Below are positions 17,582 through 26,244 of a DNA stretch of 36,177 nucleotides, piece by piece. The stretch is from an uncultured Schlesneria sp. Lineage in GTDB: Bacteria > Planctomycetota > Planctomycetia > Planctomycetales > Planctomycetaceae. A model generated the notes under the pieces. The model was given only the letters and a program-made list of their open reading frames with translations, was not told the origin of the DNA and ran no database searches. The translations under genes were made by a program, and so were the position numbers. How positions within the stretch are numbered: the first letter of the stretch is position 1; each line of letters opens with the position of its first letter. The stretch is taken from positions 1 to 36,177 of the forward strand of contig CAIOKO010000044.1 of NCBI GenBank assembly GCA_903858935.1, read 5' to 3'.

Positions 17582-18337
17582 CTAAACAATCTCGACGTTA
17601 ATTCGAAATTGAAATTTCGACATGAAACCACCAAAGATGACGATATTTTCCCCTTCATCGAGAGGAATTTCGTGATCGTAGGAAATGCCACCGATATGGT
17701 GTTCGTTGACGATGGTTCCAAGTGACGAACCGCAGTCCTTCAAAATGACTTCGCCCTCTTCCATCTCGATGATCGCGTGATTCCGGGACACGTTGTAAGG
17801 CGAACGATCTTTTAACCACAGGTCATTCTGATCTGGCGGGGCTGCTTCAAATTCCTTTGCGGATCTGCCGATTCGGAACGGGAACTTCTGAATCCACATC
17901 CCATCTCGAGGCAACATGGAAGCCGCAAGGCGCGTCAATGGATGGATCGTGACGTAAGTCGTTTTATCCGGGAGGGCGACAACTAACGGTGTTGCCACTG
18001 CTGGTTGAGACGAAAGTATCCGCAACTGTTGGAAGAGCGCATTCATGTGAATGCGAAAATTGTCCGGAACAAGGTTCAACATCTGTTCAAATTCGTCCCG
18101 CGAAATTGCTGTCAGATGCACTTTCGTCACTGCCCGTGCAGACATTGTATAAGGCCGCGCATCGATCAGGCTCAATTCGCCGAAGACTTCATCAGGACCA
18201 AGCTGGGTGGCACAGTCGTTCGCGTCCCCAGTTCCACGACGCAATTCAATTTTCCCCGAATGAATCAGAAACGACTTTTCTGCCGGGTCGCCGACCATAA
18301 AAATCACCGCCCCAGCAGGGTATTCAAGACGTTCCAT
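17582..18337 (-). CDS. Cyclic-nucleotide-binding-fold plus FHA domain protein
   Basis: This 251-aa cytoplasmic signalling protein has two domains. Residues 1-110 form a cNMP-binding beta-roll: YPAGAVIFMVGDPAEKSFLI, then the cassette PDEVFGELSLIDARPYTMSA (about 49-68). The Glu of FGE is present, but the phosphate-contacting Arg (usual PR.A) is Tyr. Residues about 145-245 form an FHA domain, which binds phosphothreonine: FRIGRS, VSRNHAII, LKDCGSSLGTIVN. There is no DNA-binding or catalytic domain, so it probably acts as an adaptor. TGGAG lies about 9 nt before the ATG. It is divergent from the VWA operon, with a long palindrome between them. Confidence 0.92.
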   Translation of the reverse strand: MERLEYPAGAVIFMVGDPAEKSFLIHSGKIELRRGTGDANDCATQLGPDEVFGELSLIDARPYTMSARAVTKVHLTAISRDEFEQMLNLVPDNFRIHMNALFQQLRILSSQPAVATPLVVALPDKTTYVTIHPLTRLAASMLPRDGMWIQKFPFRIGRSAKEFEAAPPDQNDLWLKDRSPYNVSRNHAIIEMEEGEVILKDCGSSLGTIVNEHHIGGISYDHEIPLDEGENIVIFGGFMSKFQFRINVEIV

Positions 18338-18399
18338 TCAATATACTCCAGCGAGCCGAATTCGCTGATTGGGTAAAATATGAACAGGATAACAAGAGT

Positions 18400-18436
18400 T
18401 TTTTTCGCGAATCGACCATGCCGATTCACGAAAAAA
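18400..18436. promoter_or_regulatory. Long palindrome in the divergent promoter region
   Basis: TTTTTTCGCGAATCG (18400-18414) and CGATTCACGAAAAAA (18422-18436) are reverse complements with one mismatch, around a 7-nt centre. The T-run comes before and the A-run after the stem, the opposite of an intrinsic terminator on either strand. It lies 63 bp upstream of the cNMP/FHA gene and 300 bp upstream of the VWA operon, so an operator or binding site is the likelier reading. The rest of 18338-18735 shows no gene. Confidence 0.6.
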
Positions 18437-18735
18437 GCTCGGTGTACAAAACATAGGTCAATTGAGTGAACGTAATAGCATCATTTTGGGGGGCGTGCTA
18501 CTGAATTTTTGTTCATTTATGGTGCGGCGATACTGGCGCATCTGCTTATTAAATTATTTATGTAAAAACGCTTTTGGATTGAAGCTGTTGCAAGTGAAGC
18601 AGAATTCGGATCGAAGATGACTTCTCTCATCGCCATGGTTAGACTCGACGTGGTTGACGGCGGCGTTCGCTGCGACAAATCCTAATGGATCATCATGGTA
18701 ATCGGTTTCTTCCCACATACTGGAGCCAACGCGCG

Positions 18736-21075
18736 ATGACAGCCTGGCTCTCAAATCACTTCTTTAATCCCACGTTTGTTGCAGGAGGGGCTTGCCTTAT
18801 TGCAGCACCGATCGTCATTCATCTGATCAATCGGATGCGATATCGGCGGGTTCGTTTTGCAGCGATGGAATTTCTGCTTCAAAGTCAGCAGCGAAATCAG
18901 CGCCGACTACTTCTTGAACAATTGTTGCTGCTGTTGCTTCGAATCCTGATTGTATCAGGCCTGGTGATGTTGATTTCACGATTGATTCTCGACCCCGCAC
19001 AGATGTCGATTTTTCGCGGAGCCCAGTCACATCACGTCGTCCTTTTGGATGACAGCATGTCCATGCGTGATCGCTGGGAAGACACCAATGGCTTTGCTCA
19101 AGCGATCAAGATTGTGCATCAGATCGCTGCCGGCGGGGCGCAGCAGCCGAATACCCAGAAGCTGACGCTGATCCGCCTTTCACAACCGGACCAGCCATTT
19201 TTTGTCGAGCGAAATGTCAACGAAGATTTTGTGACCGAACTAATATCGAAGCTCGACCCCCAGACTTTCAAATGTACTCATCAGGCTCTTGATCTCACGA
19301 CAGGCTTGCAGGCAGCTAAAAAACTGTTTGGCCAGGAGCGAGGTGTGGTTCAGCATTTACACGTCATTTCGGATTATCGAGACCACGACTGGCGTGACCA
19401 GAAAGCGATTGCAACTGCGGTCGAGGGTCTCACGACAGCTGGCGTTTCGGTCAATCTTGTTCGTGCCGTACCTGAAACCCATTCTAACCTGAGCGTTGTT
19501 GAATTAACGGGTGATACGCAAGTTGCAGCGGTTGACGTGCCGCTTCGAATGCGAGTCGCAGTCAAGAATTTCGGTTCTCAGGTTGCTTCCGATGTTCGTT
19601 TGTCGATCTTTGATAACAACGATAAGCTCCCTGCGAGCGTTGTTTTCGAGAAAATTGATCCCCAGTCCGAAGTCGCGCATGAATTTGAAATTCGTCTGTC
19701 GACACCTGCGGTTCATAAAATTCGAGTCAGTCTCGATGCCGATTGTTTGCCCGAAGACAACATTCGTTCTCTGGCGATTGATGTTTCCAGATCCGTACCG
19801 GTACTTGTGATTGATGGAGATCCGACTGGCGAGGATGGTTCGTACATCGCCGACGCCATCGCCGCTGATCCTAAGGCAACCGGTTATGTCGCCAGTGTCG
19901 AGAATATCGAATACCTTCGACGACGTCCGCTTGATGGCTTTGCTTGTGTTTACTTGCTGAATGTTCCAGAACTCCCTGCAGATTCGATTGATGCTCTTGA
20001 GCGATACGTCGACGCGGGTGGAGGGCTCGCCTGGTTTGTCGGAGATGCCATTCGTCCGGCACATTACAATGAGGCCTTATTCCGCAATGGAAAGGGTCTT
20101 TTTCCAGTTCCTCTGGAGACAGCACCAAAGGAGCTTACTGTTGATCCGACAAGCCCCGGAGCGGACCTGATCACGACGAAACATCCGTTGTTTCGCATCT
20201 TTGCAGGCGAAGACAACGCACTGATCAAGCTCGTCCGGATCTTTCAGTTCTTTCCAACCGCGAAAGAGTGGGTTATTGACGACCAGCAGCGAGCGGACGG
20301 TGTTCAGACGATCGCCTCGATCAGAAATAAGAATGCTCTAATCCTCGAGCATTCGTTTGGCAAAGGTCGGGTCATCAGTTGTCTCACAACGGCGCAACCT
20401 GATTGGAATAACTGGGCGACCGATAACAGTTTCGTCGTTGTTCAGCTCGAGCTCGTCAAATACCTTGCAAGAATCGATCGTAATCCCGAACGCCGATTGG
20501 TTGGTGAGCCAATTGTGCTATCACTCGATCCTGCGGAATATTCGGATTCCGTCGAAATTTTGACACCAGGCGAAGAGGGAGACCGAACGACACGACTGCT
20601 GGCCTCGCCCGATGCTCCAGCCACTGGAGCGGCAATCGATAAAAAAACAGAGATCAATTCGAGCCTGTCGAATGAATCGATCAAGCCATCGCCAGACGCG
20701 AACAAGCTTGAAAAGCCGCTGAGGCTGTCGGCCATTTTTCGCGACACTGACGAACCAGGGGTCTACACCGTCCGTTTGTTACGTCAGAGTCAAGTGAGTG
20801 AAGACCGCTTGATCGCTTATAATCCGCAAGCTTCAGAAGGGGATCTCGGGCTCGCGTCGACGGTTGATCTTAAAAAGCGACTGGGAAATGTGACGGGAGT
20901 TTCGATTCAAGAATTTGGTCAGCTGAATTGGGTTGAAGGACGTGAGGCAGGTGCGGAAATTCGACAATGGCTGTTGTGGGCTCTGTTGGCATTATTGATC
21001 CTCGAACAAGCACTTGCCTATCGGCTCAGTTACCATCCACCTTCCACTGGCAACGCGGTTGTAATGGCTCGGTAA
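18736..21075 (+). CDS. BatA-like VWA domain membrane protein
   Basis: This 779-aa protein has a BatA-type N-terminus: a membrane segment (about 12-32, GGACLIAAPIVIHLINRMRYRRVRF) then an amphipathic stretch and a second span (about 58-82). A von Willebrand A domain follows, with metal-site motif DDSMS (105-109). The middle (about 255-500) contains beta-rich and GATase-like segments (VPVLVIDGD, AGGGLAWFVGD), and a final membrane span lies near the C-terminus (WLLWALLALLILEQAL). Proteins like this usually accompany MoxR ATPase and DUF58 genes, neither of which is here. The start at 18736 was preferred over 18685 because GGAG lies 10 nt upstream. It heads a three-gene operon with a 37-bp gap to the next gene. 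Confidence 0.87.
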   Translation: MTAWLSNHFFNPTFVAGGACLIAAPIVIHLINRMRYRRVRFAAMEFLLQSQQRNQRRLLLEQLLLLLLRILIVSGLVMLISRLILDPAQMSIFRGAQSHHVVLLDDSMSMRDRWEDTNGFAQAIKIVHQIAAGGAQQPNTQKLTLIRLSQPDQPFFVERNVNEDFVTELISKLDPQTFKCTHQALDLTTGLQAAKKLFGQERGVVQHLHVISDYRDHDWRDQKAIATAVEGLTTAGVSVNLVRAVPETHSNLSVVELTGDTQVAAVDVPLRMRVAVKNFGSQVASDVRLSIFDNNDKLPASVVFEKIDPQSEVAHEFEIRLSTPAVHKIRVSLDADCLPEDNIRSLAIDVSRSVPVLVIDGDPTGEDGSYIADAIAADPKATGYVASVENIEYLRRRPLDGFACVYLLNVPELPADSIDALERYVDAGGGLAWFVGDAIRPAHYNEALFRNGKGLFPVPLETAPKELTVDPTSPGADLITTKHPLFRIFAGEDNALIKLVRIFQFFPTAKEWVIDDQQRADGVQTIASIRNKNALILEHSFGKGRVISCLTTAQPDWNNWATDNSFVVVQLELVKYLARIDRNPERRLVGEPIVLSLDPAEYSDSVEILTPGEEGDRTTRLLASPDAPATGAAIDKKTEINSSLSNESIKPSPDANKLEKPLRLSAIFRDTDEPGVYTVRLLRQSQVSEDRLIAYNPQASEGDLGLASTVDLKKRLGNVTGVSIQEFGQLNWVEGREAGAEIRQWLLWALLALLILEQALAYRLSYHPPSTGNAVVMAR

Positions 21076-21112
21076 AAGACGTTGTGTTTTATCTCTCGTA
21101 AGAGACCTGTTG

Positions 21113-23593
21113 ATGTTTGATTTGTGCCCGGATTCGCAGTTTTTCGTGTTGGCTGCAGCCGACTCAGCGACGCTCACGGTGCGCGAATTGGACTGGCCCA
21201 CGTCGCCGATCGGGTGGTTGCTTCTGATTGGGGGTGGTGCGGCGCTGCTGGCATGGACAATCTGGCTTTACTTGCGAGACACTTCAGACTTGAATTGGTT
21301 CTGGCGTTTTTGGCTGACGTTGCTGCGAGTGGGAACGCTCGCCGCATTGCTTATCATCGCTCTCAACCCATCCGATCGGACTCAGAAACAATCGTATCGT
21401 CCGTCGCGAGTGGCTCTTCTCGTGGATACGTCACTTTCGATGAGGCATCCAGCGGGGAACTCTTCTGAGCGGGAATCGTCGACTGTTGATGCCACCGGTT
21501 CATCACGAAGCGATGTCATCAAGAATCTTTTGACGAAGGCAAACTTGATCGAGACGCTTCGACAACAGCACGAAGTCAGTCTTTTTACATTCGATTCCGT
21601 TCTGTCTGGTCCGCACCGTGTGTTTCCTCGCGCCGTCGAATCAGCTCATGTCGGAACCGATGATGGTCACGGTGTTTCATCTCCAGAACAGTCCCTTGAC
21701 TGGGATGAAGTTCTTCGGCCGCGGGGGCTGGAGTCTCGACTGGGTGAAAGCCTTGATGAATTAATCCGACAAGCCAACGGCAGGACCCTCTCCGGGATCG
21801 TCGTGATGAGCGACGGAGTTTCTAATGCGGGGGTCGATCCGGTCACTGCGCATGATCGAGCTTTATCCACAAAGTCGAAGTTGATTGCCGTGGGAACAGG
21901 AACGACAGAGCAACCGGTCAATCTGGCGACCTCAGAGATCGCGTCTCCAACCGATGTTCAGATGGGTGATCCATTCGAAATTACTGCCTTTATTCAGGGG
22001 AATGGTCTGACCGGACGCGAAGTCGATGTGGAATTGTTGATGAAATCGGAAGGTGACACCGAACCAATCAGTGTTGACCGAAAGAAGGTGTTGTTGCTGG
22101 AAGATGGGCAGCCGGTTGAAGTCAAGTTTCCACGCAATTCGACGGAGGCGGGAAGGGTGACGTACGTTGTCCGCGCGACAACGCCAAATCGCGTGGCCGA
22201 GTTCAATTCTCAGGATAATGAAATCTCGTTCAGCGTAAACACGTTTGATCGACCGACTCGAGTTCTGCTCATCGCTGGTGGCCCCATGCGCGATTATCAA
22301 TTCGTGCGAAACCTGCTTTTCCGTCACAAATCCTTCGATGTCGATGTCCTGCTTCAAAGCGGTGCGCCGGGGACCAGTCAAGAGTCGAATAACCTGCTTA
22401 CGACCTTTCCCGAAGGAAGAGAACAGCTCTACGAATATGATGTTGTGATGGCTTTTGATCCCGATTGGAAAAGTATACCGGTCGAATCGTTCAAGCTCCT
22501 CAACGACTGGGTGAGTCTAGAAGGAGGAGGGCTGATTCTTGTTGCAGGTGACGTTAACACGCCGGTTCTGGCCGGAATGGCTGATCCGGGTGGGAGTGGT
22601 GCCGCAGGTGACGAACGATTCAAGCCGTTGTTAGAACTTTATCCCGTCGTGCTTAGCTCGTACTTTACGGCAGCGAGATTTGATCAGGATTCAAGTCAGC
22701 CGTGGCCGATTCAATTCACGAAAGAAGGACTAGGCCTTGGGTTCCTTCAACTGACGGACGACCCAATCTCGTCGGCAGCACGTTGGAAATCGTTCGCCGG
22801 AATCTATCGATGTTATCCGACAAACGGACATAAGGCAGGTGCCAAAGTCTATGCGAACTTCTCAGACCCACGAGCAGCCGCCGAACCCCCCGTCTTGATG
22901 GCAGGACAGCCGCTGAATAAAGGGTTTGTGTTCTACCTGGGTAGCGCAGAGATCTGGAGATTGAGGTCAGTCAGCGAAGATGATTACGACCGATTCTGGA
23001 TCAAGACGATCAGAGAAGTCGGGCAAGGGCGGTCAAAACGCGGAACCAAACGTGGGCTACTCATGCCCGACAGCCACAAGCTTCTCATCGGGCAGACGCT
23101 CCGGATTCGAGCACGTGTCCTTGATGCGAAGTACGATCCGCTCGAAGCGGTAACGGTGTCTCTCGATGTTTACGACCCCAATGGAAAGCCACTCAATCCA
23201 CCACGGCAGTTGCGACGCGACCCTACGAGTGCCGGCGTGTTTGTGGGAGACATTCGAGTCAGCCTGCCGGGAACTTATAAACTGGAATTGACGCTACCCG
23301 ATTCTCGCGAACGGGTGACGGATGAAATTGTCGTGGCCCTTCCGAAACTTGAAGATGAAAATATTCGACAGAACGTACGGCTGTTAACAGACCTCGTCCG
23401 CGACACGGGGGGGAAATACCTGTCAGTGCCAGATGCGGCAACTGAACTACCGGGATTGCTTCCGGATCGGGGTGAACAATTCTATGTTGCGGAGCGTCTG
23501 AGAACACTTTGGGACCGTGAATGGGTCATGTATTTACTTGTGGCGATCCTGTCTGCAGAGTGGCTGACGAGGAAACTTTTAAAGCTGGCGTGA
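21113..23593 (+). CDS. VWA domain membrane protein with GATase-like middle region
   Basis: This 826-aa protein has two N-terminal membrane spans (about 32-53 and 65-85), then a VWA domain with metal-site motif DTSLS (105-109) and VVMSDGVSNAG further on. A beta-sandwich region follows (about 285-375), then a class I GATase-like fold (about 380-520: RVLLIAGGPMRDY, WVSLEGGGLILVAGD) without a clear catalytic Cys. Another beta-sandwich (about 650-740) and a C-terminal span (WVMYLLVAILSAEWL) complete it. Domain order parallels the preceding gene, suggesting an ancient duplication. ATG 21113 is used; a TTG lies just before it. The next gene starts 12 nt after its stop. Confidence 0.86.
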   Translation: MFDLCPDSQFFVLAAADSATLTVRELDWPTSPIGWLLLIGGGAALLAWTIWLYLRDTSDLNWFWRFWLTLLRVGTLAALLIIALNPSDRTQKQSYRPSRVALLVDTSLSMRHPAGNSSERESSTVDATGSSRSDVIKNLLTKANLIETLRQQHEVSLFTFDSVLSGPHRVFPRAVESAHVGTDDGHGVSSPEQSLDWDEVLRPRGLESRLGESLDELIRQANGRTLSGIVVMSDGVSNAGVDPVTAHDRALSTKSKLIAVGTGTTEQPVNLATSEIASPTDVQMGDPFEITAFIQGNGLTGREVDVELLMKSEGDTEPISVDRKKVLLLEDGQPVEVKFPRNSTEAGRVTYVVRATTPNRVAEFNSQDNEISFSVNTFDRPTRVLLIAGGPMRDYQFVRNLLFRHKSFDVDVLLQSGAPGTSQESNNLLTTFPEGREQLYEYDVVMAFDPDWKSIPVESFKLLNDWVSLEGGGLILVAGDVNTPVLAGMADPGGSGAAGDERFKPLLELYPVVLSSYFTAARFDQDSSQPWPIQFTKEGLGLGFLQLTDDPISSAARWKSFAGIYRCYPTNGHKAGAKVYANFSDPRAAAEPPVLMAGQPLNKGFVFYLGSAEIWRLRSVSEDDYDRFWIKTIREVGQGRSKRGTKRGLLMPDSHKLLIGQTLRIRARVLDAKYDPLEAVTVSLDVYDPNGKPLNPPRQLRRDPTSAGVFVGDIRVSLPGTYKLELTLPDSRERVTDEIVVALPKLEDENIRQNVRLLTDLVRDTGGKYLSVPDAATELPGLLPDRGEQFYVAERLRTLWDREWVMYLLVAILSAEWLTRKLLKLA

Positions 23594-23605
23594 AAGCTCG
23601 AAACG

Positions 23606-26158
23606 ATGACCTCACTGAATAGTCTTCCACCCGAAGCTCGTTTTATCCTTGACCAGCTTAAGTCACGGATTCGCTCGTACGTATTTTGGGAAGGTCTGGC
23701 GCTCGTTGTTGCCGTTATGGGATTCCTCTTCTGGGCAACCTTTGCGTTTGATTGGGCCTACTTCCAGCTGAGTCATCTTGAACTTCCACGCTGGTTCCGG
23801 GCGGCAGTGCTGATAAGCGGCATTTCACTCGTTGCAATGGGTGCATTTTCATGGATCGGACTCCGGATGTTCCGGGGATTCCGCACCAAAGCGTTGGCGA
23901 TGGTACTCGAACGACGATTTCCCGAACTGGATGATCGACTTGTGACTGCCGTTGAGGCGGCAGAAGGCCCTGCGGAAAACGAATCTCCAGTAACGGCTGC
24001 AATGCTTCAAAAAACTTTGAATGACGTAGCAAAAGTCACAAAGTCACTCGACCTGGGATCGGTTTTTGACAGCCAGCCATTGCGTCGTGCGTCGATGGTC
24101 GCGATCGGATTCGTCGTTTCAATTCTTGGGTTGATGGTGGTCGATTCCGCCGCCATGGAACGTTGGATTGCGGGATACGTGCGACTGCAAGACGGCTATT
24201 GGGCACGCGAAACGGAACTTGCCGTGAAAGTCGTCGTTCAACCGGGCGGTCAATTACGAGATTTCGTCGATAATCGTTATCGCCATCCCAAAGGGGGAGA
24301 CCTGGCCCTTTCAATTGAAGTGCCACCGGGAAAAACGCGTCCAGAAAGGATTCGTCTGGATAGCCGCTTGGGTCGGGGTTTGACACAGATCTGGCTGACT
24401 CCATCCTCAGACAATATGTTTCGTCACACGTTTGTGGGGTTGATCGAGGATGCTCGCCTTTGGGTCTCGGGCGGTGATTACAGTCACCCCAATCCGTATG
24501 TTGTCGAGGTCGTTTCACCGCCGGAAGTCACCAAGGTGACATTACACAGCTTGTATCCTGAATATACGGGTCTTAATCAACACGGGGCGAATGGAACTGA
24601 GCGAACGCCAAATGAGTTAAAAGGGTCACAGATCTCACTGCCGATGATGACTGATTTCATTATGGAAATCGCCGCGAACAAACCACTTCGCCAAGCGAGA
24701 ATCGAAGGGGATGCGGGTCCGGTTCGATGGGAAATCACTCTCACAGCCGGGGCTAGTCCAATGATCGTACTGATGTCGCAAGATGGCAAACCACAATTGA
24801 AGTTCCCATTACCGGAATCCGATGGGGGCTTGGCAATCAACGGAAAAAACAGCTTTTCCCTGGCATTTGTGCTTGATCCGGACGGAGCTATCAAACTTCC
24901 TGCCGTTCTCAGGGAGTGGTCCGAGTCAGGAAAGCTGGTGTCCTTGCCACTTCCTCTGCCGCCGGACGGCTTATTGCGAGTCACGCTGGAAGACGAAGAT
25001 CAGATTGTCAGTCCGACACCGACGCGTTTCACAATCAATGGGATTGTCGATCAGCCGCCAATTGTCGAAACGAAACTGAAGGGAATTGGAACCTCCATCA
25101 CCAGAAAAGCTCGAATACCGATTTCAGGGACCGTAATTGATGATTACGGAGTTGCCTCGGTCGGGTTCGAGTTTAAGGTCGATGACGCGACCGAATGGCA
25201 AAAACGAAGCCTCGCAGTCACACCCTCAAATGGACCGCGTGAGTTCGCTCTTCAACGCTCCGAGAATGAAGCTTACGAACGTTTTGACGTGTTGCCACTC
25301 GACCTCTCGATAAAGCAGCGCCTCACGCTGACTGTAACGGCGATTGATTCGTGCACAGTCCCTTCGTCGCCGCCGCTCGGTTCACCAGTTTCTGCTGGTG
25401 AAGGCAACGTCGCATCGCAATCCGCCATGGCCCATCGATCACAAGGCTTGAAGTTTGTTTTTGTGATTATCCCGGAAGAAGAATTACTCTCGATGCTGTA
25501 TGGCCGGGAACTCAATTTGCGAAAACGAGTTGAGCAAATAATTTCCGAGAGCAAAACCACTCTGACGGAATTACAGAATCAACACGACAAATTGTCGAAG
25601 CGAGAACTATCAACCCAGGGCGTCGGTGAGGGGGGACCAACGAACATCGCGCCAGCCGATGGAAGTAAACCGTCGACCCTTGATGAAAGGGTCAAAGCAA
25701 ACCTACCGGGCTTAAACGCTGCCGCTGATCGATCGCTACACGGTGTCCGCAAGAACGCCATCGAAACAGCAGGCGTTGAATCAGCGTTCGCAGAGATCCG
25801 AGAAGAACTGATCAACAATGCCTCTGATACACCTGCGATGCTGGAACGGCTCGATGTCAAAATTCTCGCTCCGCTGAACGTGATCAATACGAAGAATTTC
25901 CCTAACCTCGATGGTGCGCTGGGATTATTCCGTCTGGCTCTGGAAAAAGAGACCGATCCCACGGTACCGCTTGAAACGTCAATCGACGAAATGACGACTC
26001 TGATCGAACGCCTGGAAGCAATACTTGGAGAAATGGCCGAAATGGCCCGTTTTGACGCGGTGCTCGAAGACCTCAAGAAAACTATCAAGGCCGAAATGGA
26101 TTTGCTGGAAGAGACAAAAAGAAAACGGAAAGAAAAAGCCATAAAAGCACTTGAGTAA
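23606..26158 (+). CDS. Large membrane-anchored protein with C-terminal coiled coil
   Basis: This 850-aa protein has three membrane spans in the first 180 residues (about 27-50, 66-90 and 155-178), with a basic region and an amphipathic helix (RTKALAMVLERRFPELDDRL) between spans 2 and 3. A large beta-rich extracytoplasmic region (about 190-590) contains Ig-like segments such as ISGTVIDDYGVASVGFEF. Residues about 630-850 are helical and charged, with predicted coiled coils, ending in the basic TKRKRKEKAIKALE. The layout recalls DUF4175-type proteins, but this was not confirmed. It is third in the VWA operon, 12 nt after gene two, so it is likely a structural partner of both VWA proteins. Confidence 0.8.
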   Translation: MTSLNSLPPEARFILDQLKSRIRSYVFWEGLALVVAVMGFLFWATFAFDWAYFQLSHLELPRWFRAAVLISGISLVAMGAFSWIGLRMFRGFRTKALAMVLERRFPELDDRLVTAVEAAEGPAENESPVTAAMLQKTLNDVAKVTKSLDLGSVFDSQPLRRASMVAIGFVVSILGLMVVDSAAMERWIAGYVRLQDGYWARETELAVKVVVQPGGQLRDFVDNRYRHPKGGDLALSIEVPPGKTRPERIRLDSRLGRGLTQIWLTPSSDNMFRHTFVGLIEDARLWVSGGDYSHPNPYVVEVVSPPEVTKVTLHSLYPEYTGLNQHGANGTERTPNELKGSQISLPMMTDFIMEIAANKPLRQARIEGDAGPVRWEITLTAGASPMIVLMSQDGKPQLKFPLPESDGGLAINGKNSFSLAFVLDPDGAIKLPAVLREWSESGKLVSLPLPLPPDGLLRVTLEDEDQIVSPTPTRFTINGIVDQPPIVETKLKGIGTSITRKARIPISGTVIDDYGVASVGFEFKVDDATEWQKRSLAVTPSNGPREFALQRSENEAYERFDVLPLDLSIKQRLTLTVTAIDSCTVPSSPPLGSPVSAGEGNVASQSAMAHRSQGLKFVFVIIPEEELLSMLYGRELNLRKRVEQIISESKTTLTELQNQHDKLSKRELSTQGVGEGGPTNIAPADGSKPSTLDERVKANLPGLNAAADRSLHGVRKNAIETAGVESAFAEIREELINNASDTPAMLERLDVKILAPLNVINTKNFPNLDGALGLFRLALEKETDPTVPLETSIDEMTTLIERLEAILGEMAEMARFDAVLEDLKKTIKAEMDLLEETKRKRKEKAIKALE

Positions 26159-26244
26159 TACCTGGCACTTGATCCCCTTGTTCGATATGAAGTCAATTCG
26201 ATCCATCGTGTCAATTTCGACGAAGCTCTTCTGAAATAACCGCC

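Noticed and set aside
18400-18436. Bidirectional intrinsic terminator
   Set aside because: T- and A-runs are on the wrong sides of the stem for termination on either strand, and the site lies between divergent genes.
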